Made by a program: the position numbers and the translations under genes
The notes under the pieces: generated by a model
The model's database searches: none
What the model was told of the DNA's origin: nothing
The model's input: only the letters and a program-made list of their open reading frames with translations
Assembly: GCF_902148855.1 (NCBI RefSeq)
Contig: NC_043978.1
Coordinates: 28,445,686-28,509,685 of the forward strand
Source of the DNA: Sphaeramia orbicularis
Lineage: Eukaryota; Chordata; Actinopteri; Kurtiformes; Apogonidae
DNA length: 64,000 nucleotides
Direction of reading: 5' to 3'
In this document: positions 10,723 through 22,650 of the stretch, one piece after another
Position numbering within the stretch: the first letter of the stretch is position 1
Layout: each line of letters begins with the position of its first letter

Positions 10723-11902
10723 ACTTAGCACATATTCCACCCTCTTGTCCAAATATTGGTATCTGAAAATAACAACACTGACTGCCAAAGTACAGCGGTC
10801 CAAAAACCAAGGGTGACACCATGGAGGATGTATCCACAGTATGTAAACATGTTCTTAACAAACTGACTGGAGGAACTGAAACTGCAGTTTGGGTGCTTCT
10901 GTGAAACTGGGTTCATGTTGGTACCTGGCACTTTACCAGCTTTTTAGACCCAACGATAAAAGAGAAATTAAGACATATTTCCACCCAAGAAGTACTTAAT
11001 GTTGACCTCAGATAAATGCAAAAAAAAAACTAATACTCTTGCTCTGAGCCATTAGTTCAGTTCACATATTTACTTCAAACTTGCTACCACAGTATAACAC
11101 TTAACAGACGACAGACCAATAAACACAAAAGGATGGAAGAACCCTTGCTTTTAAAATTCCAACCCCTCACACCACTCAACCCATCACAAAACATCTCACT
11201 ACACCAATACAGAACAATATAGAAAATTAAAAGACCATACAGACCAACCCAAAATTAATTTTAAATAAAAAATTGGACCAAAATTGGGACACTCCTTCCA
11301 GGTTTCGTGTGTAACCCATTGTGTCCACTCATGTTACATGCGGAACCTGCCTATTTAAACACAAATAAATTGTAAGTGATTTTGCAACAGCGGTCATTTT
11401 TGTGAAACACTCTGCCTTGCATAATTAGTTTGATTTTGTGCCGATTTTTGCATAAAAATAATATAAAAATGTGTTTTATCGGAAAAATAGTTGCTCTTTT
11501 ATCTCAGTAAATATTTTCTTTTTAAATAGACCCAAACTTGCTTCATAACATTAGTCTACATCTGATTTGAATTTTTAGTTCCCATTTCCTGTTTTTAGGG
11601 ACCAGTTTCATAGAAGCACCCAATTACATAATGAGGAAATGACTAAACTAAAAAGAGCAACAATTATAGTTTATTATAACTCCCTCTCTCCCACTCCTGT
11701 TCATCCTTGTGGAAGCTTCAATGTTATGAGAAGTAGAAATAAAGATTCAAGTGGTTGGTTTATTGTATCTTGCAGCCAGAAGAGCTCGGCCACACAGAAC
11801 ACAGAGGAGCGTCATTTTTAGTTACGAAGAGAAATTGTGTACAATGAGATAAACAGGATACTCATCCGCCAGCACAGGATGTATACAGATGTAAGTTGTA
11901 TG
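10723..11902. other. Intergenic, nothing recognised
   Basis: AT-rich sequence with no supported gene. A stretch near 11100-11280, CA/AAC-rich, could be LINE debris, but I cannot place it. Confidence 0.35.
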
Positions 11903-12186
11903 TGTGTAGCGGTTGTATTTGTGCGTTGTGTTAGATATGACAAAACCAAACTTCTTTGGACAGTTGCCGTTTATTCCTGGCAGAAAAGTATACAGTCAGT
12001 CTCATTAGTATCACCCAAGCCTTGTTCTCACACTGCTAAGCAGGTGGACAGCACAGCGAAACTGTTGCTATCTCCCAGGGGTGCATGACCCTAGTCTGCA
12101 GGGGTGTTGTGTTCAATGGCCATAAAATAAAATTGTAATTAATACAATACAACAGTGTGAGATGGCAAGTGGAATCCCACACTACA
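11903..12186 (-). mobile_element. Possible solo LTR, minus strand (fossil)
   Basis: Read on the minus strand, the block starts TGTAGTGTGGGATTCC, contains an AATAAA, and ends CGCTACACA, an LTR-like TG...CA layout. I see no clean target duplication, so both the limits and the identity are tentative. Confidence 0.3.
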
Positions 12187-12361
12187 TACATTAACTCTGT
12201 TACATGTGCATACAGGTTATTGTTGTCTAGGACACCTGGATACTGCTACGCGTTTCCTTTTCGAGATTAGCTGAGTGTGCAAAAGTCACATTGTTGAAAC
12301 TTGTAGAATTAAGACATACTTTTGTGATAAGCATTAAATAGCCTATTTAAGGTACAATAGG

Positions 12362-13759
12362 CAGCGTTGTGCAAGTTACTTCCAAACTGGAAAACATTAC
12401 AGATTACTTGCTACTGTTATTTAAAAGTAATTCCTTACCTTACAATAATACTGTCCCAGAAATGTAATGCATCACATGACTCCTGTATTACTTTAGAGTT
12501 ACATACAGACTCTTGTCATAAATGGTGTGTGTGCAGTAGAACACCCCCCCCACAAATACAAGAGATAGGAGAATCTTAGGACACATAAATTTGCACCCTG
12601 AAGTACATGTGGACCAATAGTTCAGTAAGTAACACTACAGTCTACAATGTTCAAATCCCAGCAGGAATGCTTGCATTTTTTTCAACATTTTCTATGTTCA
12701 AACAGGGGGGGGCGTGGCACCCAGGACGCCGGTAGATAAATCTGCAATTGATAAAGAATTCTAGCTAGTCACAGAAACGTTAGCTTACCTTGTCATTGCT
12801 GATCACAGGGATCATGTTAACTAGCTTTTGTAAAGCAGGGTTAGGCTTAGTAATGAGCATACGTCCATGTGGACAATGGACTGTCTTCTGCCACCTTCAC
12901 TCATTGGCTGAACACCAACAGGATGTAGAACTTTCCTGCTGCATTTTTGATTCCTCAAGGCACTGGTTCCCAACCTTTTTTGGCTTGTGACTCCATTTTA
13001 ACATCACAAATTTCTGGCGACCCTGGTCATTCAAAATGGAGACTTTTTTTTTTTGCTAAAATTATTTGTTTCTGATCATGTAATAGTTTGCTATACTATG
13101 CTGCAAATAAACGTTAATTTTAGATGACATTTAGTTTATATAATGTATATTATTATGGACGGAGGCAGAAAAGCCAGGTGTAGATTACTGCACAAAGTGA
13201 GAATTTTATTTTCCTTGGTCAGGATATGTACATTCAGTCCAGCTTGGATTTACGAGGCTGACAATTAATACTGAACAAACAATAACGCAAACTATGAATT
13301 ATGAAAGAGCTGCAGCATCTGAAACTGACCACAATGAACATTTGAAAGATAAACAGTACCACAGGGCTTCAGTTTCAGTTTGTCATGTCTTTTATGGATT
13401 GGGATTGTCTCTGTCAACTCATCATATATTTTTTATCAGTAATTTTTTTTTTTTTTTATCATTTACTAGAAATTTCAGGTGACCCCATTTGAATTCCAGG
13501 CGACCCCATGTGGGGTCCCGACCCCAAGGTTACAAAACACTGCCTTAAGGTCTCCTGGTCTTGTTTTTTTTGTTTGTTTTTTTCTTTTGAGCAGTTAAAT
13601 TATGAGCAAAAAGTGTGTTGTAATGCAAGCACTATTGAACATGTACAAAGTAAAATATTACTAAAAAGTGATTAGTAATGCCTTACACTACTGCGTTACA
13701 GCAAAAAGTAATCTGTTACTGTAATGCATTACTTTTGCAACGTGTTACTCCCAACACTG
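12362..13759. mobile_element. hAT-like element of the CAGTGTTGGGAGTAAC type, interrupted
   Basis: The left end CAGCGTTGTGCAAGTTACTT and right end AAGTAATGCATTAC...CCCAACACTG are inverse-related and rich in the words TTACTT/GTAATGCATTAC, as in the abundant fish foldback element with CAGTGTTGGG ends. A second hAT element (12961-13542) has inserted in it. The target duplication is not clear. Confidence 0.5.
12961..13542 (+). mobile_element. hAT (Charlie-type) MITE, copy 1
   Basis: A 582-bp element has ends CACTGGTTCCCAACCTTTTT and AAGGTTACAAAACACTG, flanked by 8-bp target duplications CCTCAAGG (12953-12960) and CCTTAAGG (13543-13550), one mismatch. TGGTTCCCAACC-type ends are characteristic of Charlie-like hAT elements. 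A second copy lies inverted at 16598-17180. Confidence 0.8.
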
Positions 13760-15525
13760 ACGACTAGTCATACTGGTATATGATAGGTTTAACTATAAAA
13801 AGGATTCCGTTTTTTCTTACATCATCGTAGTATTAGCTTGTACCACGGCCTGCTGGATTTAGTCACTGCTAACTAACCTGCCTTACACAAACTCAGAGAA
13901 AAACTGAGGTGGATTAGAAATACAAAAGACACGCACAACAAGCACAACATGAGCTACAGGGGACGATCCTGCGGAACATCTGCTCCACAAGCACTATGGG
14001 TTCAGTGCGGCCAAAGCGCTGTCATGTTGTGTATGTTATCACATTATCACTTCTACTTTCTTAGGGTGTGTCACCAATCTTGGCCTTTCCTTGACACTTT
14101 ATCATGCCCATTTGTGGGATGAAAAGATGTGGTTTTCCTCTTCCAGTAAAGGATGCAGGTGTTGGTGCTTAGCTTTTCCCCAGTTGTTTTTGAGTAGCAG
14201 TTTATAAACAGAATTTAAGGAAAGCAGAGCCACGAGTTACAAACAAATAAATGCACTATAAAAGCCACAAATCAGAACACATGAAAGAACGAGTGCGGCT
14301 ATGATTAATGAAACCACTCAGATATGTTTTTTTTTTCCTGTTATCCTACACTCTGGGGTAATTTACCACAGAGTTACACTGGATCTGTGCAGGATATGAG
14401 ACTCATATTACAATAAGGGTCATTATAATGCATTTCTGCCTACATTGTTTCATCATTAATGTTACTGGAATAACACAATAACACTTTGACCTAATTAATC
14501 AGCCAAAGTAAAAGGTTCAATATTTCAAAAATAATGGGCATAAATGAAGGAAATGGAAATAAAGTATTGAGGGGCAGGAAATTCACTAAAAGGATGGTTT
14601 TTAGTGCAGAACTAGGAGATAATTAGTATTATTTATTTATCTTTAAGAGGGTCTGTAAGTTAATTGGTTTCCATTGTTATTAGGCACAACATTTCAGGAA
14701 TGATTTCCGATTTTAACATTCAGTATAACTCAAGATTTAAGGATAACAAATCTGACTGAACTCGATTTTTTCTTATTTTATGTCAGATTTGTGTTGCTTT
14801 TATTTTAGTCTTATTTGAAAGATCACTAAATTTACTGACTTAACCAGTCTTCACACATTTGTTGCCATCGGTGAAACCAGAGTCATCACACATCTCAATG
14901 CAGTGTCATCAATCCAATTAATTGAAGACATTAAAGAGTCTCTAAATGGGCCAAAATATTAGGACACATCACACCTACAGCTTAGAAGACTCCCTGTTGA
15001 CTAGACGTATTATCATAACAAAAATTTTTACTTTGTGTACACATTGATCAGTCAAGTATTATAAAATTGGTATTGGACATGATAAACTCAGCTTCTCCTG
15101 CTTCCATTTTAGACACATTGAGCTATTAATGCACTACATTGGAATAACTGTTTATTTTGGATGGCATTTTAGAAGGCCTTGGTTTATTGCTTTCTGTATT
15201 CTGGAGTGTTCTGTTGTACATGCATAGTTACCTGCAGAACTAAAATTTAACTGTGAATAAAGATACCTTAATAAGTTCTCTTTAAATACGATAAATTGTT
15301 AAATGTGTAATATATATTAACTGAACAGAGCAGTTGTCAAATGAATCTCATAACTGTAAAATAATTAACATCCATCCACTCATGAAAATGTTCATGGATT
15401 TTCTATTTAGGCTTTGGGATAATCTCTGTGTTTAGAAATTGGCTTTACCACAAATACACAGAAAGACTTACCCTTAAATGGGTTACCACTGACCTAAGGC
15501 ATACAGTATTAAGTGGGTTTCTCAA
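13760..15525. other. Intergenic, nothing recognised
   Basis: No gene, terminal repeat or coding frame recognised over about 1.8 kb of AT-rich DNA. Confidence 0.4.
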
Positions 15526-15951
15526 CCCATTAAGACCCAATCATCCACTTTTAACCTAAACCATCTACTGATGTAATTGTTTAATATCTGTTGATGCACT
15601 AATCCTATTTTTCATCTTCTCATGGTCATCAGATATGACTCATTTGGACGTTCAGAGGCTCCGTAGTGAACATGGAAACGCCGTCATCTTCTGCAACATT
15701 GGTTCACCAGTAAAACCCATGGAGTGGGATCAATGACAGTGGATGGAAACACTTGGTTTATTTTCAGTTAATGGTAGATTTGACTTTTTTTTTTGTATCA
15801 CTTTGTCTTCAGTTTTCTGTTTCAATATAAAACCTTTGAATTTACTGAGTTTTCCTGAGCATCTAAATTAAGTATAGGAAATTTAATATTGCAAAATAGA
15901 TGAATTGCAAAGAAAAGTGAAAAATACATTGGATACATAGGTCTTTATGGG
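15526..15951 (+). mobile_element. TTAA MITE family A, copy 2 (internally shortened)
   Basis: Starts CCCATTAAGACCCAATCATC and ends GGTCTTTATGGG followed by TTAA (15952-15955). The left flank has decayed to TCAA. It keeps the family core (GGTCATCAGATATGAC, AGTAAAACCCATGGAG) but is about 110 bases shorter than full copies. Confidence 0.75.
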
Positions 15952-16597
15952 TTAAGTCTTGTCCATCTGCAGATGTTTTCCAAAGTTGCTGAACACTGAG
16001 CTCTCTTGGCCAGCACGCTTTATGGAGAAACAACACATAAACTATACACCATTTTTACCTGTGACTATAGGTCTGAGGTACAAAACCCTCAATTCAAGTG
16101 GAGATGATGTCGTAACATTATTAGAATAAGTGCATATTTTATGTGATTTTACATTAACGCCATTTAGGAGGAAAAACCTCTTTGGGTGGGGCTATCCATG
16201 TGTAATTATCTATGAGCTGCTTGGTTCACTCATGTCCTAAAATGACATCCACTTCCATGTGCTATTATCTAAATGTATTATCTGCAATCACAGTACATTA
16301 CAACTGTAAATGCCTTCTTTTTGTCTGGTTTAACCTCGTTTACGTCATCCCATTTCCCAATTTGCTATGCCTTTAGTTAACTGAAGTATTCTTTAAAAGA
16401 TAAAAATAAAAAATCAAGAAATGATTGTAAACAAAGGAGCCCCCACTTGATAATGTTATCCCTTTGTTTTACATGATCCCAAAGTGCACTTGAACATAAA
16501 CGACTTAATACTTGTGGCTTTGTGTCAAGAGAAGTCAGTGTCCACCTTGGTACAGGATGCTGCGATTGTATGTCAGTGTAAAAATATATTTTAAGCT

Positions 16598-17180
16598 AGT
16601 GTTTTTCAACCTTGGGGTCGCCTGGAATTCAAATGGGGTCACCTGAAATTTCTAATTGATAAAAATAAAAAAAAACTTTCTGATAAAAAATATATGGTGA
16701 GTTGACAGAGACAATCCCAATACATAAAAGACATGACAAACTCTGAAGCTGAAACTGAAGCACTGTGGTACTGTTTGTCTTTCAAATGTTCATTGTGGTC
16801 AGTTTCAGATGCTGCAGCTCTTTCATAATTCATAGTTTGAGTTATTGTTTGTTCAGTATTAATTATCAGCCTTGTAAATCCAAGCTGGACTGACTGTACG
16901 TATCCTGACCAAGTAAAATAAAATTCTCACACTTTGTGCAGTAATCTACACCTGGCTTTACTGCCTCCATCCATAATAATATACATTATATAGACTAAAT
17001 GTCATCTAAAATTAACGTTTATTTGCAACATAGTATAGTTAACTATTACATGATCAAAAACAAATTAATTTTAGCAAAAAACAAAACAAAAAAAAAACGT
17101 CTCCATTTTGAATGTCTAGGGTTGCCACAAATTTGGGGCATTAAAATGGGGTCACGAGCCAAAAAAAGTTGGGAACCACT
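16598..17180 (-). mobile_element. hAT (Charlie-type) MITE, copy 2, inverted
   Basis: A 583-bp inverted relative of the element at 12961-13542, with flanking 8-mers TTTAAGCT (16590-16597) and TTTAAACT (17181-17188), one mismatch. The two copies are independent insertions because their target duplications differ. Confidence 0.8.
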
Positions 17181-17379
17181 TTTAAACTATCCAAGTTTAG
17201 CAAATGTGTTTTAAATAGGACTTTTTTGCGTGTTAGCTTGTCAGTAGACTTTTATTTTATACTATTATCTCTAAGCAAACAATGCAATAATGTCTTAAAT
17301 TTAGTCTTTTTATTTAAGGGGCTATACTATTTCTTTTTCATTTTTTTTTTTTTTCATTTTATTCATTCATTCCAATCTA

Positions 17380-18905
17380 AATGATTGGAAAGGAGCAGGA
17401 TGAAGAAAACTTAAAACACCTGCCCCTTTCTTGAAACATCTGCTTACATCCTATAGGTTGCCGTTACAGCTATTACAGCAAACAGTTTACATGACAGTCA
17501 ATGCAAATAAAACAAATCCAACATCCATAAGTTAAATTACTTCATTACATGCTTTTATAAAGCTTCTCTATTCTTTCCTTATACAACCTCTTAAACTGAA
17601 AAATATTTGTACAGCTCTTCTCTTCCATTGCCAAAGAATTCCACATTCTGACACCCACAACAGAAATACACATTTGCTTTACATTAGTTCGAACCCTTTG
17701 CTGTTTAAAATTAAACCTCCTTCTACATTCTTCATCCTGTGATACTAAAACAAATAATCTCTGCAAATTTGCTGCAAAAGTTCATTTCTCGCTCTAAACA
17801 CAATCAGCAATGTACTTAATTCAGCTAACTCTTTAAACTTAAACAATCCTGATTTAATAAAGAACTCATTTGTATGTTCCCTGAAATTAACATTATACAT
17901 GATTCTTATTGCTCTTTTCTGTAATAAAAACAATGGCTTTGTGTTACTCATATATGTATTGCCCCATACTTCAATACAATAACTCAAATATGGCAGAATA
18001 AGTGAATAATATAAAATTCTCATTGCTTTATAATCCAACACATATTTTGTTTTACTCAATACAGAAATATTTTTAGACACCTTTTTCTTACCATAAGCAA
18101 TATGTGGCTTCCATGTTAATTTATCGTCCACTATTACACCCAAAAAACAAATTTCTCAAACGTTCTCAATCGTAACCCCATTAATAGACAATGAAACATG
18201 TTCTTACTGTCGTGGAGGCGTAAACGACAAAGAAATACGTGGAGAATGGATTGGTTGTCAGTCAGGCCTTCCTTTATTGTGCACAAGTGAGAAACTGACA
18301 AACGAAGCTTCGCCCTCTGTCAGAAGTCAGTTCTACCTAATACAGAAAATCAGTCTAACTTATAGAGGCTGTGCTAAGCTTACATGGGATTGGTTAATAT
18401 AAAATATGACGTATGATGCTTTTGCTAAGTAAAAGAAAGAATGTCAGATGGACACAGGACAGAATGTAAGACCTTGGAGTCATTCTGGGAAGTTAGGGAA
18501 AGTAACTCTTTGTTGAATTCCAGAACTGAGAGAGCTCATGCTCTGCTATGGGCTAAAAGGTCAAACTGTAAGTTGTGCTATCTTTAGAGATAAAGTAGCT
18601 TACAATATGCAGAATTGAGAAGCTGACTGAGAGAAACATTCATGTTTTGAAGGACACAAGTGTCTGACAAACTAACAATTGTGAGGAGCCAGGAAAAGAA
18701 AACTTATGGTCATCATTAAGCATTAAAATCAGTATTAACATCCTTTTTTTCTATTTGTGAACACCATAAACTTAGTTTTATTCCAATTCACAGATAATTT
18801 GTTTATATCAAATTATATCTTCTTTCAAATATTAAAAAATCACCTAAAATTATCCTTAGAATGTTGAGAATAAAAAGCTCTGAAGTTTTTCCAAAGATGT
18901 CAGTA
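17380..18905 (-). mobile_element. LINE, L2-like, 5'-truncated, interrupted by an LTR
   Basis: On the minus strand the frames give NKLSVNWNKTKFMVF (about 18790), then across the LTR LGVIVDDKLTWKPHI-type sequence (18143 downward), SLILPYLSYCIEVWGN, LLQKRAIRIMYNVNF and KFKELAEL. A second frame at 17766-17545 has RRRFNFKQQRVRTNVKQMCI. These are the palm end, thumb and C-terminus of an L2-clade-type reverse transcriptase. The 3' end near 17345-17400 has an ATGAATGAATAAA-like microsatellite tail. Frame breaks make it inactive. Confidence 0.75.
18208..18740 (-). mobile_element. Solo LTR (fossil), retrovirus-like, inside the LINE
   Basis: Read on the minus strand, the 533-bp unit begins TGTTAATACTG, carries CACAATAAAGG near its 3' part, and ends GCCTCCACGACA. 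It splits the LINE reading, so it is younger than the LINE. I could not find matching target duplications. The layout suggests an ERV-type LTR. Confidence 0.6.
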
Positions 18906-18910
18906 TATAG

Positions 18911-19597
18911 AGATCTAGGCCCAATCCCAATTCACCCCTTGGCCTTCCCCCAACCCCATGGCCTTTGCACTTGGCACTACCCCTTGAAACGAAGTTGCAC
19001 AGGTTACACTGCAAAAATCCAAATCTTACCAAGTGTATTTTTCCTCATTTCTAGTCAAAATATCTCATCACACTTAAAATAAGACATAATCACCTAAAGA
19101 GAAACTTTTCAGTGAGATGTAAGAACTTACTTTTAGACAACAGATCTTGAAAATCTTATTTCAAGAAATCTTACCAAGATCATTTTCACTTGATCCACTG
19201 GCAGATTTTTTTTGGCTTAATTCAAGATTTTTTTGCTTAATTCAAGCAAAGAAAAATCTGTCAGTGGAATGAGTGAAAATTATCTTGGTAAGATTTAGAT
19301 TTTTTCCAGTGTAGGGGTTGAAATATTCCCCTATGAAATGAGACAACCCTTTCAGACCTGTTACGTCATCAGCAGTCATCAATGCTATCAACAGATGGGA
19401 CAACTTTGAACTTTGTTTCTGACAGAATTCCCCAGGCCGTCAGCAGCTGTAACTGTCTCTGTTGCATGGGCTTTGGGCATCTTTTTGCACCACAAACTGC
19501 AGAAATGCAATTTAACAAGCATCTACAACTACTTACAGGTGTTAAAGACAACAGAATTAGCGGTATGTTTTTTTTTTTCTTCGGTAAATTAGTCCTA
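18911..19597. mobile_element. TIR element, AATCCCAATTCACCCC family, copy 2 (partial)
   Basis: The left end CCCAATCCCAATTCACCCC and the core word CAGCAGCTGTAACTGTCTCT are present, but the copy stops where copy 3 begins. A palindromic TA-flanked MITE is inserted at 19007-19311. Confidence 0.6.
19007..19311. mobile_element. Palindromic MITE (CACTGCAAAAATCC ends), TA target site
   Basis: 305 bp, CACTGCAAAAATCCAAATC...GATTTTTTCCAGTG. Most of the element is a long imperfect inverted repeat around the centre near 19200. It interrupts the host repeat at GGTTA|TAGGGGTTG, and the uninterrupted host in copy 3 reads GGGTTAGGGGTTG, so the insertion duplicated TA. That points to the Tc1/mariner superfamily. 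Confidence 0.75.
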
Positions 19598-19598
19598 A

Positions 19599-20590
19599 AC
19601 CCAATCCCAATTCACCTCGTGGCCCTCCTCCTTGCCCCTCACATTACCCTTTGAAATGGAGTTGCAAGGGTTAGGGGTTGAAACATTCCCCTATGAAATG
19701 AGACAACCCTTCAAGACCTGTTACGTCATCTGTAGTCATCGATCCCACTACAAACAGATGCAACAGCTGTTTCTGAAATAATTCCCCATGCTGTCAGCAG
19801 CTGTAACTGTCTCTGTTCCATGGGCTTTGGACATCTTTTTGGAGTTATCAACCACAAACCACAGAAATGCGGTCTATAATACATTGATTCATTCATTTTC
19901 TGAACCCGCTTTATCCTCACTAGGGTCACAGGGGTCGCTTGGAGCCTATCCCAGCTACATGGTGGTGAAGGCAGAAGGCAGGGTACACCCTGGACGAGTT
20001 GCCAGTTCATTGCAAGCCTGACATACAGAGACAACCAATCACTCTCACATTCACACCTATGGGCAATTTAGATTAACCAATTAACCTATCAGTGCATGTC
20101 TTTGGATGGAGGGAGGAAGCCGGGGTACCCAGAGAGAACCCACGCAGACACGGGGAGAACATGCAAACTCCACACAGAAAGGTCCCACCCCCCATCGACT
20201 GGTGTTGGAATCAAACCCAGGACCGTCTTGCTGTGAGGCACAAGTGCTAACCACTCCACCACTGTGTTGAAACAGCATTAAATGGTCGATCAACTGATTA
20301 AGTTCTTAAAACATGCACATTTGTGTGTTTCTTTCATCGCACTGCTGCACTTTTTTGCTGTGTTTACCTCTATTTTGCCGATGATTTGAAAAGAATTACG
20401 GGGGCATTTCTCATACCACTCTGATTGTAGTGTGGTCCTGAAAAATGTCTGTTCTGAGGGTCATACAGCCCTCCCCCTTTGACTCATCAAGAAAAGGGAC
20501 ACCCCTACCCCTTCACATGACTGCGCAAAATGAAGGGGTAGGGGTAAGGGGTAAGGGGGAGGGGCCAAGGAGTGAACTGGGATTGGTCCA
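19599..20590. mobile_element. TIR element, AATCCCAATTCACCCC family, copy 3
   Basis: Runs from AACCCAATCCCAATTCACC to GAACTGGGATTGG, with the skewed arm AGGGGTAGGGGTAAGGGG near 20535. It shares its interior with copies 1 and 2. A SINE has inserted at 19886-20266. Confidence 0.65.
19886..20266 (-). mobile_element. tRNA-derived SINE (DANA/mermaid-like), minus strand
   Basis: Read on the minus strand, it begins GTGGTGGAGTGGTTAGCACT, an A-box-like start. It then has CCTGGGTTTGATTCC (B box), GTGTGGAGTTTGCATGTTCTCC, and a 3' end AGCGGGTTCAGAAAATGAATGAAT typical of L2-type tails. The promoter boxes and order match teleost tRNA-headed SINEs. Confidence 0.78.
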
Positions 20591-21214
20591 TAGAGATTTG
20601 AGTGTAATGTGTTCACACTGATGGACCAAAGGATTTATGTGACCAGTAGAGGGAGTAGTGATCCACTCTGTTGACCAAAATATCATAAAGTGACAAGACT
20701 GGATTAGAATCACTAAGAATCTAAGTGGAAAAAATGACAAAACCTAGAAGCCCTGCTGTAAATGAAAAAGAAGTGAGTTTGATGATGAAATTGCAGTATT
20801 TTTTCTAAATGGATGTGTTTGATTATGAGGCTTATAAGGTATAAGGTTATTATGTGGTGTTACTATCTTTGCTGAGTTGTTTGATGATCTGCAGTTCAGA
20901 GTAAACTAACATTTCTGACCTTGTTTGGACAATTTCAAACAGATCTTTAGTTCAGATATTGACAACACATACTGTACAGAAAACAGAAGTGATTTGTTAT
21001 TTTACTGTGGCAGTTTCCCGTCTAAAAAAAGAGCTAAACTAACAGAGCTATAATGTAAACTCAGCTGATCCAGCATGTGAAGATTATAACACAGAAGAGG
21101 TTTAGTCTGAAGAAGAAAACCCAATACAGTGACACAGTCTGTGGATACATAATGTTGATTTGTTGAAGGCTTTGGCAGCTGTAAGTGTGTTCTGTTGAGA
21201 GTGTGTAATATAAA
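20591..21214. other. Intergenic, nothing recognised
   Basis: No coding frame or terminal repeat that I can support. Confidence 0.4.
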
Positions 21215-21216
21215 TA

Positions 21217-22134
21217 CTGTATGTCCCCAAAAAAAATTACAATTGGAATTTCTGCAGTGATAACTTTAAAAATAGTGAATCAATCAAAATGCAATTTCAG
21301 GGCATGAACTTTAACTTATTACCTACATCTTGCAGAAACCCCATTTGATTTGCTTCAGTGGTCACGGAGAAATGGGGATCTTTGTAAAGCATGTCAGAAG
21401 TCCCTTCCCTCCAAGTTTTGTGAGAAGATGCGTTGTCTATTGTGTTCACGCCATACAAATACGAAGTTGTTCACTGTGTTCTTGCATAAAAAATATCTCT
21501 TCTCAAAAAGTGACTGCTTGTTTCTTTTCATTTTCAACTAACGAAATGAATAATGAATTACATCAAAAAGGAAGCAGATTTGCTGAGTTTTACAATGTTG
21601 GCAAGGTGTGAAAATGAATGATTTAAGAAAGACTTAAATTATTAACTCATGGAATACTGGATTGAGCAACCATACCGAATTTGCAGTTAGAGAATGGATA
21701 GGTAAGAATCAAAGTGAATGCTTGTCAACAGATGTTAGCTTCTTAGGTAACAAATGCAAAATGGTAATTGAGAGATCAATACATCTTCAACATAAAACCT
21801 CACACGAGTACACACCATTGATATAATGTTATGCACAGAATTTGAGTTCATTTGTTAGTTGCCCTGTCAGTTGTGAGACAAATATTTTCATTCCTATGGA
21901 TGCCAAGAGCGCCCAAGTGCCAAACTAAGAAGAAACGAACCCATGACATGCTTTACAAAGATCCACATTTCTCCATGACCACTGAAAGAAATTAAATGGG
22001 GTTTTCTGCAAGAAGTAACAAGTTATAGTTTCATACCCTGAAATAGCATTTAGACTGTTTAACTATTTAAAAGTTATCAATGTGAAAAGTCCGATTGTAA
22101 TTTTTTTTTTTTTGGGGGGGGGGGGGACATACGG
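21217..22134. mobile_element. Tc1/mariner-like MITE with long (about 190 bp) inverted repeats
   Basis: Ends CTGTATGTCCCCAAAA ... GGGGACATACGG, flanked by TA (21215-21216, 22135-22136). The outer ~190 bases on each side are inverse copies: for example TTGCAGAAACCCCATTTGAT and GTGGTCACGGAGAAATG on the left match inverses near 21960-22010. The interior has no intact transposase. A T/G homopolymer lies at 22101-22126. Confidence 0.75.
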
Positions 22135-22650
22135 TACTGCATATAACCCCTAACTACAAACAGAAAAGGCTGGGAAAAAAAGTAGCAAGAACATAAAGTA
22201 AAACACCGAGAAAAGTTGTCATGAACTGCTAAAGACTCCCTTTCCAGCAGAACCCTTCCCCATAAGTGAGGTAAATATATAACACATTATTGTTGTTCAT
22301 ATCATTTTTTAATCTTATAATTCTTTAAAACCTCCCAAATCAAAGTAAGAATGCTAAAAACAATGTTAACCTCAAAGATAAAAGCATGAGCTTCTCTTGG
22401 TATTGTATGCACGCATGGACTTAAAGAACTTGACTAAATAGAAAAAACAGAGGAACAGGAATGAAGAACACAGACAGGATGGGGGTGGGCTGGTGAACAT
22501 ACCAGCGAACCAATCTGTGTATGAGGTCACGGGACATTTTGTCTCACTTTGAAAGTGAATCCAAAACAGACAGACCAGATCAGCAGAAGGCATTTGAACA
22601 GTTCAGCTTTGCATTTCCTCTGGATCTGGATTTACTTAATGGTTATGACA

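Noticed and set aside
13294-16833. Near-identical short frames starting MNYERAAASETDH in two places
   Set aside because: They are the same interior of two hAT copies in opposite orientation; shared by descent of the element, with no sign of coding constraint.
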